A DNA stretch of 64,000 nucleotides, from NCBI GenBank assembly GCA_946800325.1, contig OX326957.1, positions 21,453,007 to 21,517,006 of the forward strand, given 5' to 3'. The notes beneath the pieces are model-generated. The model was given only the letters and a program-made list of their open reading frames with translations, was not told the DNA's origin and made no database searches. The DNA comes from Luzula sylvatica (taxonomy: Eukaryota; Streptophyta; Magnoliopsida; Poales; Juncaceae). A program made the position numbers and the translations under genes. Shown in pieces: positions 1 to 13,100 of the stretch (position 1 is the first letter of the stretch; each line of letters starts with the position of its first letter).

Positions 1-269
1 CACAAAGCGTTAAAATCTTGTTTTGAATCGAAAAACAATCTTTCTTAGTGTTTGTGAAATTTGGTGAAAAGTTATGTAGTAAAAGATACGATACAAATGA
101 TCTCAAAACACATTATTTGAACTCCTCAAAGCGTTAAAATCTTGTTTTGAATCGAAAAACAAACTTTCTTAGTGTTTGTGTAATTTGGTGAAAAGTTATG
201 TAGTTAAAGATACGATACAAATGATCTCAAAACACGTTATTTGAACTCCACAAAGCGTTAAAATCTTAT

Positions 270-3200
270 TTTGAATCGAAAAACAAACTTTCTTAGTGTT
301 TGTGAAATTTGGTGAAAAGGTATGTAGTAAAAGATACGATACAAATGATCTCAAAACACGTTATTTGAACTCCTCAAAACGTTAAAATCTTCTTTTTGAA
401 TCGAAAAACAAACTTTCTTAGTGTTTGTATAATTTGGTGAAAAGTGATGTAGTTAAAGATACGATACAAATGATCTCAAAACACGTTATTTGAACTCCAC
501 AAAGCGTTAAAATCTTATTTTGAATCGAAAAACAAACTTTCTTAGTGTTTGTGAAATTTGGTGAAAAGGTATGTAGTAAAAGATACGATACAAATGATCT
601 CAAAACACGTTATTTAAACTCCACAAAGCGTTAAAATCTTGTTTTGAATCGAAAAACAAACTTCCTTAGTATTTGTGAAATTTGGTGAAAAGTTATGTAG
701 TAAAAGATACGATACAAATGATCTCAAAACACGTTATTTGAACTCCACAAAGCGTTAAAATCTTGTTTTGAATCGAAAAACAAACTTTCTTAGTGTTTGT
801 GAAATTTGGTGAAAAGTTATGTTGTAAAAGATACGATACAAATGATCTCAAAACACGTTATTTGAACTCCTCAAAGCGTTAAAATCTTGTTTTGAATCGA
901 AAAACAAACTTTCTTAGTGTTTGTGAAATTTGGTGAAAAGTTATGTAGTAAAAGATACGATACAAATGATCTCAAAACACGTTATTTGAACTCCACAAAG
1001 CGTTAAAATCTTGTTTTGAATCGAAAAACAAACTTTCTTAGTGTTTGTGAAATTTGGTGAAAAGTTATGTAGTAAAAGATAAGATACAAATGATCTCAAA
1101 ACACGTTATTTGAACTCCTCAAAGCGTTAAAATCTTGTTTTGAATCGAAAAACAAACTTTCTTAGTGTTTGTGAAATTTGGTGAAAAGTTATGTAGTAAA
1201 AGATACGATACAAATGATCTCAAAACACGTTATTTAAACTCCAAAAAGCGTTAAAATCTTGTTTTGAATCGAAAAACAAACTTTCTTAGTGGTTGTGAAA
1301 TTTGGTGAAAAGTTATGCAGTAAAAGATACGATACAAATGAACTCAAAACACGTTATTGGAACTCCACAAAGCGTTAAAATCTTGTTCTGAATCGAAAAA
1401 CAAACTTTCTTAGTGTTTGTGAAATTTGGTGAAAAGTTATGTAGTAAAAGATACGATACAAATGAACTCAAAACACGTTATTGGAACTCCACAAAGCGTT
1501 AAAATCTTGTTTTGAATCGAAAAACAAACTTTCTTAGTGTTTGTGAAATTTGGTGAAAAGTTATGTAGTAAAAGATACGATACAAATGATCTCAAAACAC
1601 GTTATTTGAACTCCACAAAGCGTTAAAATCTTGTTTTGAATCGAAAAACAAACTTTCTTAGTGTTTGTGAAATTTGGTGAAAAGGTATGTAGTAAAAGAT
1701 ACGATACAAATGATCTCAAAACACGTTATTTGAACTCCTCAAAACGTTAAAATCTTATTTTGAATCGAAAAACAAACTTTCTTAGTGTTTGTGTAATTTG
1801 GTGAAAAGTTATGTAGTTAAAGATACGATACAAATGATCTCAAAACACGTTATTTGAACTCCACAAAGCGTTAAAATCTTATTTTGAATCGAAAAACAAA
1901 CTTTCTTAGTGTTTGTGAAATTTGGTGAAAAGGTATGTAGTAAAAGATACGATACAAATGATCTCAAAACACGTTATTTAAACTCCACAAAGCGTTAAAA
2001 TCTTGTTTTGAATCGAAAAACAAACTTCCTTAGTATTTGTGAAATTTGGTGAAAAGTTATGTAGTAAAAGATACGATACAAATGAACTCAAAACACGTTA
2101 TTTGAACTCCACAAAGCGTTAAAATCTTATTTTGAATCGAAAAACAAACTTTCTTAGTGTTTGTATAATTTGGTGAAAAGTTATGTAGTAAAAGATACGA
2201 TACAAATGATCTCAAAACACATTATTTGAACTCCACAAAGCGTTAAAATCTTGTTTTGAATCGAAAAACAAACTTTCTTAGTGTTTGTGACTTTTGGTGA
2301 AAAGTTATGCAGTAAAAGATACGATACAAATGAACTCAAAACACGTTATTTGAACTCCACAAAGCGTTAAAATCTTGTTTTGAATCGAAAAACAAACTTT
2401 CTTAGTGTTTGTGAAATTTGGTGAAAAGTTATGTAGTAAAAGATACGATACAAATGATCTCAAAACACATTATTTGAACTCCTCAAAGCGTTAAAATCTT
2501 GTTTTGAATCGAAAAACAAACTTTCTTAGTGTTTGTGTAATTTGGTGAAAAGTTATGTAGTTAAAGATACGATACAAATGATCTCAAAACACGTTATTTG
2601 AACTCCACAAAGCGTTAAAATCTTATTTTGAATCGAAAAACAAACTTTCTTAGTGTTTGTGAAATTTGGTGAAAAGGTATGTAGTAAAAGATACGATACA
2701 AATGATCTCAAAACACGTTATTTGAACTCCTCAAAACGTTAAAATCTTATTTTGAATCGAAAAACAAACTATCTTAGTGTTTGTGTAATTTGGTGAAAAG
2801 TTATGTAGTTAAAGATACGATACAAATGATCTCAAAACACGTTATTTGAACTCCACAAAGCGTTAAAATCTTATTTTGAATCGAAAAACAAACTTTCTTA
2901 GTGTTTGTGAAATTTGGTGAAAAGGTATGTAGTAAAAGATACGATACAAATGATCTCAAAACACGTTATTTAAACTCCACAAAGCGTTAAAATCTTGTTT
3001 TGAATCGAAAAACAAACTTCCTTAGTATTTGTGAAATTTGGTGAAAAGTTATGTAGTAAAAGATACGATACAAATGATCTCAAAACACGTTATTTGAACT
3101 CCACAAAGCGTTAAAATCTTGTTTTGAATCGAAAAACAAACTTTCTTAGTGTTTGTGAAATTTGGTGAAAAGTTATGTAGTAAAAGATACGATACAAATG

Positions 3201-5630
3201 ATCTCAAAACACGTTATTTGAACTCCTCAAAGCGTTAAAATCTTGTTTTGAATCGAAAAACAAACTTTCTTAGTGTTTGTGAAATTTGGTGAGTTATGTA
3301 GTAAAAGATACGATACAAATGATCTCAAAACACGTTATTTGAACTCCACAAAGCGTTAAAATCTTGTTTTGAATCGAAAAACAAACTTTCTTAGTGTTTG
3401 TGAAATTTGGTGAAAAGTTATGTAGTAAAAGATAAGATACAAATGATCTCAAAACACGTTATTTGAACTCCTCAAAGCGTTAAAATCTTGTTTTGAATCG
3501 AAAAACAAACTTTCTTAGTGTTTGTGAAATTTGGTGAAAAGTTATGTAGTAAAAGATACGATACAAATGATCTCAAAACACGTTATTTAAACTCCAAAAA
3601 GCGTTAAAATCATGTTTTGAATCGAAAAACAAACTTTCTTAGTGTTTGTGAAATTTGGTGAAAAGTTATGTAGTAAAATATACGATACAAATGAACTCAA
3701 AACACGTTATTGGAACTGCACAAAGCGTTAAAATCTTGTTCTGAATCGAAAAACAAACTTTCTTAGTGTTTGTGAAATTTGGTGAAAAGATATGTAGTAA
3801 AAGATACGATACAAATGAACTCAAAACACGTTATTGGAACTCCACAAAGCGTTAAAATCTTGTTTTGAATCGAAAAACAAACTTTCTTAGTGTTTGTGAA
3901 ATTTGGTGAAAAGTTATGTAGTAAAAGATACGATACAAATGATCTCAAAACACGTTATTTGAACTCCACAAAGCGTTAAAATCTTGTTTTGAATCGAAAA
4001 ACAAACTTTCTTAGTGTTTGTGAAATTTGGTGAATAGTTATGCAGTAAAAGATACGATACAAATGAACTCAAAACACGTTATTTGAACTCCACAAAGCGT
4101 TAAAATCTTGTTTTGAATCGAAAAACAAACTTTCTTAGTGTTTGTGAAATTTGGTGAAAAGTTATGTAGTAAAAGATACGATACAAATGATCTCAAAACA
4201 CGTTATTTGAACTCTTAAAGCGTTAAAATCTTGTTTTGAATCGAAAAACAAACTTTCTTAGTGTTTGTGAAATTTGGTGAAAAGTTATGTAGTAAAAGAT
4301 ACGATACAAATGATCTCAAAACACGTTATTTGAACTCCTCAAAACGTTAAAATCTTGTTTTGAATCGAAAAATAAACTTACTTAGTGTTTGTGAAATTTG
4401 GTGAAAAGTTAAGTAGTAAAAGATACGATACAAATGATCTCAAAACACATTATTTGAACTCCACAAAGCGTTAAAATCTTGTTTTGAATCGAAAAACAAA
4501 CTTTCTTAGTGTTTGTGAAATTTGGTGAATAGTTATGCAGTAAAAGATACGATACAAATGAACTCAAAACACGTTATTTGAACTCCACAAAGCGTTAATA
4601 TCTTGTTTTGAATCGAAAAACAAACTTTCTTAGTGTTTGTGAAATTTGGTGAAAAGTTATGTAGTAAAAGATACGATACAAATGATCTCAAAACACGTTA
4701 TTTGAACTCCTCAAAGCGTTAAAATCTTGTTTTGAATCGAAAAACAAACTTTCTTAGTGTTTGTGAAATTTGGTGAAAAGTTATGTAGTAAACGATACGA
4801 TACAAATGAACTCAAAACACGTTATTTGAACTCCACAAAGCGTTAAAATCTTATTTTGAATCGAAAAACAAACTTTCTTAGTGTTTGTGAAATTTTGTGA
4901 AAAGTTATGTAGTAAAAGATACGATACAAATGATCTCCAAACACGTTATTTGAACTCCACAAAGCGTTAAAATCTTGTTTTGAATCGAAAAACAAACTTT
5001 CTTAGTGTTTGTGAAATTTGGTGAAAAGGTATGTAGTTAAAGATACGATACAAATGATCTCAAAACACGTTATTTGAACTCCACAAAGCGTTAAAATCTT
5101 ATTTTGAATCGAAAAACAAACTTTCTTAGTGTTTGTGAAATTTGGTGAAAAGGTATGTAGTAAAAGATACGATACAAATGATCTCAAAACACGTTATTTG
5201 AACTCCTCAAAACGTTAAAATCTTATTTTGAATCGAAAAACAAACTTTCTTAGTGTTTGTATAATTTGGTGAAAAGTTATGTAGTTAAAGATACGATACA
5301 AATGATCTCAAAACACGTTATTTGAACTCCACAAAGCGTTAAAATCATATTTTGAATCGAAAAACAAACTTTCTTAGTGTTTGTGAAATTTGGTGAAAAG
5401 GTATGTAGTAAAAGATACGATACAAATGATCTCAAAACACGTTATTTAAACTCCACAAAGCGTTAAAATCTTGTTTTGAATCGAAAAACAAACTTCCTTA
5501 GTATTTGTGAAATTTGGTGAAAAGTTATGTAGTAAAAGATACGATACAAATGATCTCAAAACACGTTATTTGAACTCCACAAAGCGTTAAAATCTTGTTT
5601 TGAATCGAAAAACAAACTTTCTTAGTGTTT
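270..5630. repeat. 43-monomer satellite block, first copy
   Basis: This stretch recurs at 10183-15543 with a constant offset of 9913 bp, including private variants such as the CTTCTTTTTG monomer near 390 and 10303, the CTCTTAAAG monomer near 4213 and 14126, and TAAACGATACG near 4790 and 14703. A partial second copy follows immediately: 301-3540 matches about 5630-8869 at offset 5329, which equals 43 monomers minus 3 bp. The block therefore behaves as a long higher-order or segmental unit. Boundaries are by eye and good to about one monomer. Confidence 0.8.
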
Positions 5631-8600
5631 GTGATATTTGGTGAAAAGGTATGTAGTAAAAGATACGATACAAATGATCTCAAAACACGTTATTTGAACT
5701 CCTCAAAACGTTAAAATCTTCTTTTTGAATCGAAAAACAAACTTTCTTAGTGTTTGTATAATTTGGTGAAAAGTGATGTAGTTAAAGATACGATACAAAT
5801 GATCTCAAAACACGTTATTTGAACTCCACAAAGCGTTAAAATCTTATTTTGAATCGAAAAACAAACTTTCTTAGTGTTTGTGAAATTTGGTGAAAAGGTA
5901 TGTAGTAAAAGATACGATACAAATGATCTCAAAACACGTTATTTAAACTCCACAAAGCGTTAAAATCTTGTTTTGAATCGAAAAACAAACTTCCTTAGTA
6001 TTTGTGAAATTTGGTGAAAAGTTATGTAGTAAAAGATACGATACAAATGATCTCAAAACACGTTATTTGAACTCCACAAAGCGTTAAAATCTTGTTTTGA
6101 ATCGAAAAACAAACTTTCTTAGTGTTTGTGAAATTTGGTGAAAAGTTATGTTGTAAAAGATACGATACAAATGATCTCAAAACACGTTATTTGAACTCCT
6201 CAAAGCGTTAAAATCTTGTTTTGAATCGAAAAACAAACTTTCTTAGTGTTTGTGAAATTTGGTGAAAAGTTATGTAGTAAAAGATACGATACAAATGATC
6301 TCAAAACACGTTATTTGAACTCCACAAAGCGTTAAAATCTTGTTTTGAATCGAAAAACAAACTTTCTTAGTGTTTGTGAAATTTGGTGAAAAGTTATGTA
6401 GTAAAAGATAAGATACAAATGATCTCAAAACACGTTATTTGAACTCCTCAAAGCGTTAAAATCTTGTTTTGAATCGAAAAACAAACTTTCTTAGTGTTTG
6501 TGAAATTTGGTGAAAAGTTATGTAGTAAAAGATACGATACAAATGATCTCAAAACACGTTATTTAAACTCCAAAAAGCGTTAAAATCTTGTTTTGAATCG
6601 AAAAACAAACTTTCTTAGTGGTTGTGAAATTTGGTGAAAAGTTATGCAGTAAAAGATACGATACAAATGAACTCAAAACACGTTATTGGAACTCCACAAA
6701 GCGTTAAAATCTTGTTCTGAATCGAAAAACAAACTTTCTTAGTGTTTGTGAAATTTGGTGAAAAGTTATGTAGTAAAAGATACGATACAAATGAACTCAA
6801 AACACGTTATTGGAACTCCACAAAGCGTTAAAATCTTGTTTTGAATCGAAAAACAAACTTTCTTAGTGTTTGTGAAATTTGGTGAAAAGTTATGTAGTAA
6901 AAGATACGATACAAATGATCTCAAAACACGTTATTTGAACTCCACAAAGCGTTAAAATCTTGTTTTGAATCGAAAAACAAACTTTCTTAGTGTTTGTGAA
7001 ATTTGGTGAAAAGGTATGCAGTAAAAGATACGATACAAATGATCTCAAAACACGTTATTTGAACTCCTCAAAACGTTAAAATCTTATTTTGAATCGAAAA
7101 ACAAACTTTCTTAGTGTTTGTGTAATTTGGTAAAAAGTTATGTAGTTAAAGATACGATACAAATGATCTCAAAACACGTTATTTGAACTCCACAAAGCGT
7201 TAAAATCTTATTTTGAATCGAAAAACAAACTTTCTTAGTGTTTGTGAAATTTGGTGAAAAGGTATGTAGTAAAAGATACGATACAAATGATCTCAAAACA
7301 CGTTATTTAAACTCCACAAAGCGTTAAAATCTTGTTTTGAATCGAAAAACAAACTTCCTTAGTATTTGTGAAATTTGGTGAAAAGTTATGTAGTAAAAGA
7401 TACGATACAAATGAACTCAAAACACGTTATTTGAACTCCACAAAGCGTTAAAATCTTATTTTGAATCGAAAAACAAACTTTCTTAGTGTTTGTATAATTT
7501 GGTGAAAAGTTATGTAGTAAAAGATACGATACAAATGATCTCAAAACACATTATTTGAACTCCACAAAGCGTTAAAATCTTGTTTTGAATCGAAAAACAA
7601 ACTTTCTTAGTGTTTGTGACTTTTGGTGAAAAGTTATGCAGTAAAAGATACGATACAAATGAACTCAAAACACGTTATTTGAACTCCACAAAGCGTTAAA
7701 ATCTTGTTTTGAATCGAAAAACAAACTTTCTTAGTGTTTGTGAAATTTGGTGAAAAGTTATGTAGTAAAAGATACGATACAAATGATCTCAAAACACATT
7801 ATTTGAACTCCTCAAAGCGTTAAAATCTTGTTTTGAATCGAAAAACAAACTTTCTTAGTGTTTGTGTAATTTGGTGAAAAGTTATGTAGTTAAAGATACG
7901 ATACAAATGATCTCAAAACACGTTATTTGAACTCCACAAAGCGTTAAAATCTTATTTTGAATCGAAAAACAAACTTTCTTAGTGTTTGTGAAATTTGGTG
8001 AAAAGGTATGTAGTAAAAGATACGATACAAATGATCTCAAAACACGTTATTTGAACTCCTCAAAACGTTAAAATCTTATTTTGAATCGAAAAACAAACTA
8101 TCTTAGTGTTTGTGTAATTTGGTGAAAAGTTATGTAGTTAAAGATACGATACAAATGATCTCAAAACACGTTATTTGAACTCCACAAAGCGTTAAAATCT
8201 TATTTTGAATCGAAAAACAAACTTTCTTAGTGTTTGTGAAATTTGGTGAAAAGGTATGTAGTAAAAGATACGATACAAATGATCTCAAAACACGTTATTT
8301 AAACTCCACAAAGCGTTAAAATCTTGTTTTGAATCGAAAAACAAACTTCCTTAGTATTTGTGAAATTTGGTGAAAAGTTATGTAGTAAAAGATACGATAC
8401 AAATGATCTCAAAACACGTTATTTGAACTCCACAAAGCGTTAAAATCTTGTTTTGAATCGAAAAACAAACTTTCTTAGTGTTTGTGAAATTTGGTGAAAA
8501 GTTATGTAGTAAAAGATACGATACAAATGATCTCAAAACACGTTATTTGAACTCCTCAAAGCGTTAAAATCTTGTTTTGAATCGAAAAACAAACTTTCTT

Positions 8601-8869
8601 AGTGTTTGTGAAATTTGGTGAGTTATGTAGTAAAAGATACGATACAAATGATCTCAAAACACGTTATTTGAACTCCACAAAGCGTTAAAATCTTGTTTTG
8701 AATCGAAAAACAAACTTTCTTAGTGTTTGTGAAATTTCGTGAAAAGTTATGTAGTAAAAGATAAGATACAAATGATCTCAAAACACGTTATTTGAACTCC
8801 TCAAAGCGTTAAAATCTTGTTTTGAATCGAAAAACAAACTTTCTTAGTGTTTGTGAAATTTGGTGAAAA
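5630..8869. repeat. Partial second copy of the 43-monomer block
   Basis: Matches 301-3540 at a constant offset of 5329 bp. It carries the same marker variants (GTTGTAAAAG at 821 and 6150; the 121-bp GGTGAGTTATG monomer at 3291 and 8620). Identity is lost at about 8870, where GTTATG changes to GGTATG and the following monomer types differ. A further short restart of about nine monomers, spanning roughly 9.1-10.2 kb, precedes the next full copy. Confidence 0.75.
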
Positions 8870-10182
8870 GGTATGTAGTAAAAGATACGATACAAATGAT
8901 CTCAAAACACGTTATTTAAACTCCACAAAGCGTTAAAATCTTGTTTTGAATCGAAAAACAAACTTCCTTAGTATTTGTGAAATTTGGTGAAAAGTTATGT
9001 AGTAAAAGATACGATACAAATGATCTCAAAACACGTTATTTGAACTCCACAAAGCGTTAAAATCTTGTTTTGAATCGAAAAACAAACTTTCTTAGTGTTT
9101 GTGAAATTTGGTGAAAAGGTATGTAGTAAAAGATACGATACAAATGATCTCAAAACACGTTATTTGAACTCCTCAAAACGTTAAAATCTTCTTTTTGAAT
9201 CGAAAAACAAACTTTCTTAGTGTTTGTATAATTTGGTGAAAAGTGATGTAGTTAAAGATACGATACAAATGATCTCAAAACACGTTATTTGAACTCCACA
9301 AAGCGTTAAAATCTTATTTTGAATCGAAAAACAAACTTTCTTAGTGTTTGTGAAATTTGGTGAAAAGGTATGTAGTAAAAGATACGATACAAATGATCTC
9401 AAAACACGTTATTTAAACTCCACAAAGCGTTAAAATCTTGTTTTGAATCGAAAAACAAACTTCCTTAGTATTTGTGAAATTTGGTGAAAAGTTATGTAGT
9501 AAAAGATACGATACAAATGATCTCAAAACACGTTATTTGAACTCCACAAAGCGTTAAAATCTTGTTTTGAATCGAAAAACAAACTTTCTTAGTGTTTGTG
9601 AAATTTGGTGAAAAGTTATGTTGTAAAAGATACGATACAAATGATCTCAAAACACGTTATTTGAACTCCTCAAAGCGTTAAAATCTTGTTTTGAATCGAA
9701 AAACAAACTTTCTTAGTGTTTGTGAAATTTGGTGAGTTATGTAGTAAAAGATACGATACAAATGATCTCAAAACACGTTATTTGAACTCCACAAAGCGTT
9801 AAAATCTTGTTTTGAATCGAAAAACAAACTTTCTTAGTGTTTGTGAAATTTGGTGAAAAGTTATGTAGTAAAAGATAAGATACAAATGATCTCAAAACAC
9901 GTTATTTGAACTCCTCAAAGCGTTAAAATCTTGTTTTGAATCGAAAAACAAACTTTCTTAGTGTTTGTGAAATTTGGTGAAAAGGTATGTAGTAAAAGAT
10001 ACGATACAAATGATCTCAAAACACGTTATTTAAACTCCACAAAGCGTTAAAATCTTGTTTTGAATCGAAAAACAAACTTCCTTAGTATTTGTGAAATTTG
10101 GTGAAAAGTTATGTAGTAAAAGATACGATACAAATGATCTCAAAACACGTTATTTGAACTCCACAAAGCGTTAAAATCTTGT

Positions 10183-13100
10183 TTTGAATCGAAAAACAAA
10201 CTTTCTTAGTGTTTGTGAAATTTGGTGAAAAGGTATGTAGTAAAAGATACGATACAAATGATCTCAAAACACGTTATTTGAACTCCTCAAAACGTTAAAA
10301 TCTTCTTTTTGAATCGAAAAACAAACTTTCTTAGTGTTTGTATAATTTGGTGAAAAGTGATGTAGTTAAAGATACGATACAAATGATCTCAAAACACGTT
10401 ATTTGAACTCCACAAAGCGTTAAAATCTTATTTTGAATCGAAAAACAAACTTTCTTAGTGTTTGTGAAATTTGGTGAAAAGGTATGTAGTAAAAGATACG
10501 ATACAAATGATCTCAAAACACGTTATTTAAACTCCACAAAGCGTTAAAATCTTGTTTTGAATCGAAAAACAAACTTCCTTAGTATTTGTGAAATTTGGTG
10601 AAAAGTTATGTAGTAAAAGATACGATACAAATGATCTCAAAACACGTTATTTGAACTCCACAAAGCGTTAAAATCTTGTTTTGAATCGAAAAACAAACTT
10701 TCTTAGTGTTTGTGAAATTTGGTGAAAAGTTATGTTGTAAAAGATACGATACAAATGATCTCAAAACACGTTATTTGAACTCCTCAAAGCGTTAAAATCT
10801 TGTTTTGAATCGAAAAACAAACTTTCTTAGTGTTTGTGAAATTTGGTGAAAAGTTATGTAGTAAAAGATACGATACAAATGATCTCAAAACACGTTATTT
10901 GAACTCCACAAAGCGTTAAAATCTTGTTTTGAATCGAAAAACAAACTTTCTTAGTGTTTGTGAAATTTGGTGAAAAGTTATGTAGTAAAAGATAAGATAC
11001 AAATGATCTCAAAACACGTTATTTGAACTCCTCAAAGCGTTAAAATCTTGTTTTGAATCGAAAAACAAACTTTCTTAGTGTTTGTGAAATTTGGTGAAAA
11101 GTTATGTAGTAAAAGATACGATACAAATGATCTCAAAACACGTTATTTAAACTCCAAAAAGCGTTAAAATCTTGTTTTGAATCGAAAAACAAACTTTCTT
11201 AGTGGTTGTGAAATTTGGTGAAAAGTTATGCAGTAAAAGATACGATACAAATGAACTCAAAACACGTTATTGGAACTCCACAAAGCGTTAAAATCTTGTT
11301 CTGAATCGAAAAACAAACTTTCTTAGTGTTTGTGAAATTTGGTGAAAAGTTATGTAGTAAAAGATACGATACAAATGAACTCAAAACACGTTATTGGAAC
11401 TCCACAAAGCGTTAAAATCTTGTTTTGAATCGAAAAACAAACTTTCTTAGTGTTTGTGAAATTTGGTGAAAAGTTATGTAGTAAAAGATACGATACAAAT
11501 GATCTCAAAACACGTTATTTGAACTCCACAAAGCGTTAAAATCTTGTTTTGAATCGAAAAACAAACTTTCTTAGTGTTTGTGAAATTTGGTGAAAAGGTA
11601 TGTAGTAAAAGATACGATACAAATGATCTCAAAACACGTTATTTGAACTCCTCAAAACGTTAAAATCTTATTTTGAATCGAAAAACAAACTTTCTTAGTG
11701 TTTGTGTAATTTGGTGAAAAGTTATGTAGTTAAAGATACGATACAAATGATCTCAAAACACGTTATTTGAACTCCACAAAGCGTTAAAATCTTATTTTGA
11801 ATCGAAAAACAAACTTTCTTAGTGTTTGTGAAATTTGGTGAAAAGGTATGTAGTAAAAGATACGATACAAATGATCTCAAAACACGTTATTTAAACTCCA
11901 CAAAGCGTTAAAATCTTGTTTTGAATCGAAAAACAAACTTCCTTAGTATTTGTGAAATTTGGTGAAAAGTTATGTAGTAAAAGATACGATACAAATGAAC
12001 TCAAAACACGTTATTTGAACTCCACAAAGCGTTAAAATCTTATTTTGAATCGAAAAACAAACTTTCTTAGTGTTTGTATAATTTGGTGAAAAGTTATGTA
12101 GTAAAAGATACGATACAAATGATCTCAAAACACATTATTTGAACTCCACAAAGCGTTAAAATCTTGTTTTGAATCGAAAAACAAACTTTCTTAGTGTTTG
12201 TGACTTTTGGTGAAAAGTTATGCAGTAAAAGATACGATACAAATGAACTCAAAACACGTTATTTGAACTCCACAAAGCGTTAAAATCTTGTTTTGAATCG
12301 AAAAACAAACTTTCTTAGTGTTTGTGAAATTTGGTGAAAAGTTATGTAGTAAAAGATACGATACAAATGATCTCAAAACACATTATTTGAACTCCTCAAA
12401 GCGTTAAAATCTTGTTTTGAATCGAAAAACAAACTTTCTTAGTGTTTGTGTAATTTGGTGAAAAGTTATGTAGTTAAAGATACGATACAAATGATCTCAA
12501 AACACGTTATTTGAACTCCACAAAGCGTTAAAATCTTATTTTGAATCGAAAAACAAACTTTCTTAGTGTTTGTGAAATTTGGTGAAAAGGTATGTAGTAA
12601 AAGATACGATACAAATGATCTCAAAACACGTTATTTGAACTCCTCAAAACGTTAAAATCTTATTTTGAATCGAAAAACAAACTATCTTAGTGTTTGTGTA
12701 ATTTGGTGAAAAGTTATGTAGTTAAAGATACGATACAAATGATCTCAAAACACGTTATTTGAACTCCACAAAGCGTTAAAATCTTATTTTGAATCGAAAA
12801 ACAAACTTTCTTAGTGTTTGTGAAATTTGGTGAAAAGGTATGTAGTAAAAGATACGATACAAATGATCTCAAAACACGTTATTTAAACTCCACAAAGCGT
12901 TAAAATCTTGTTTTGAATCGAAAAACAAACTTCCTTAGTATTTGTGAAATTTGGTGAAAAGTTATGTAGTAAAAGATACGATACAAATGATCTCAAAACA
13001 CGTTATTTGAACTCCACAAAGCGTTAAAATCTTGTTTTGAATCGAAAAACAAACTTTCTTAGTGTTTGTGAAATTTGGTGAAAAGTTATGTAGTAAAAGA

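Noticed and set aside
418..603. Recurrent 61-residue minus-strand frame in the 124-bp satellite (also at 3763, 5002, 5747, 9217, 10331 and many more)
   Set aside because: It spans one and a half monomers, exists only where particular monomer types adjoin, and tracks the repeat phase. There is no independent sign of coding.
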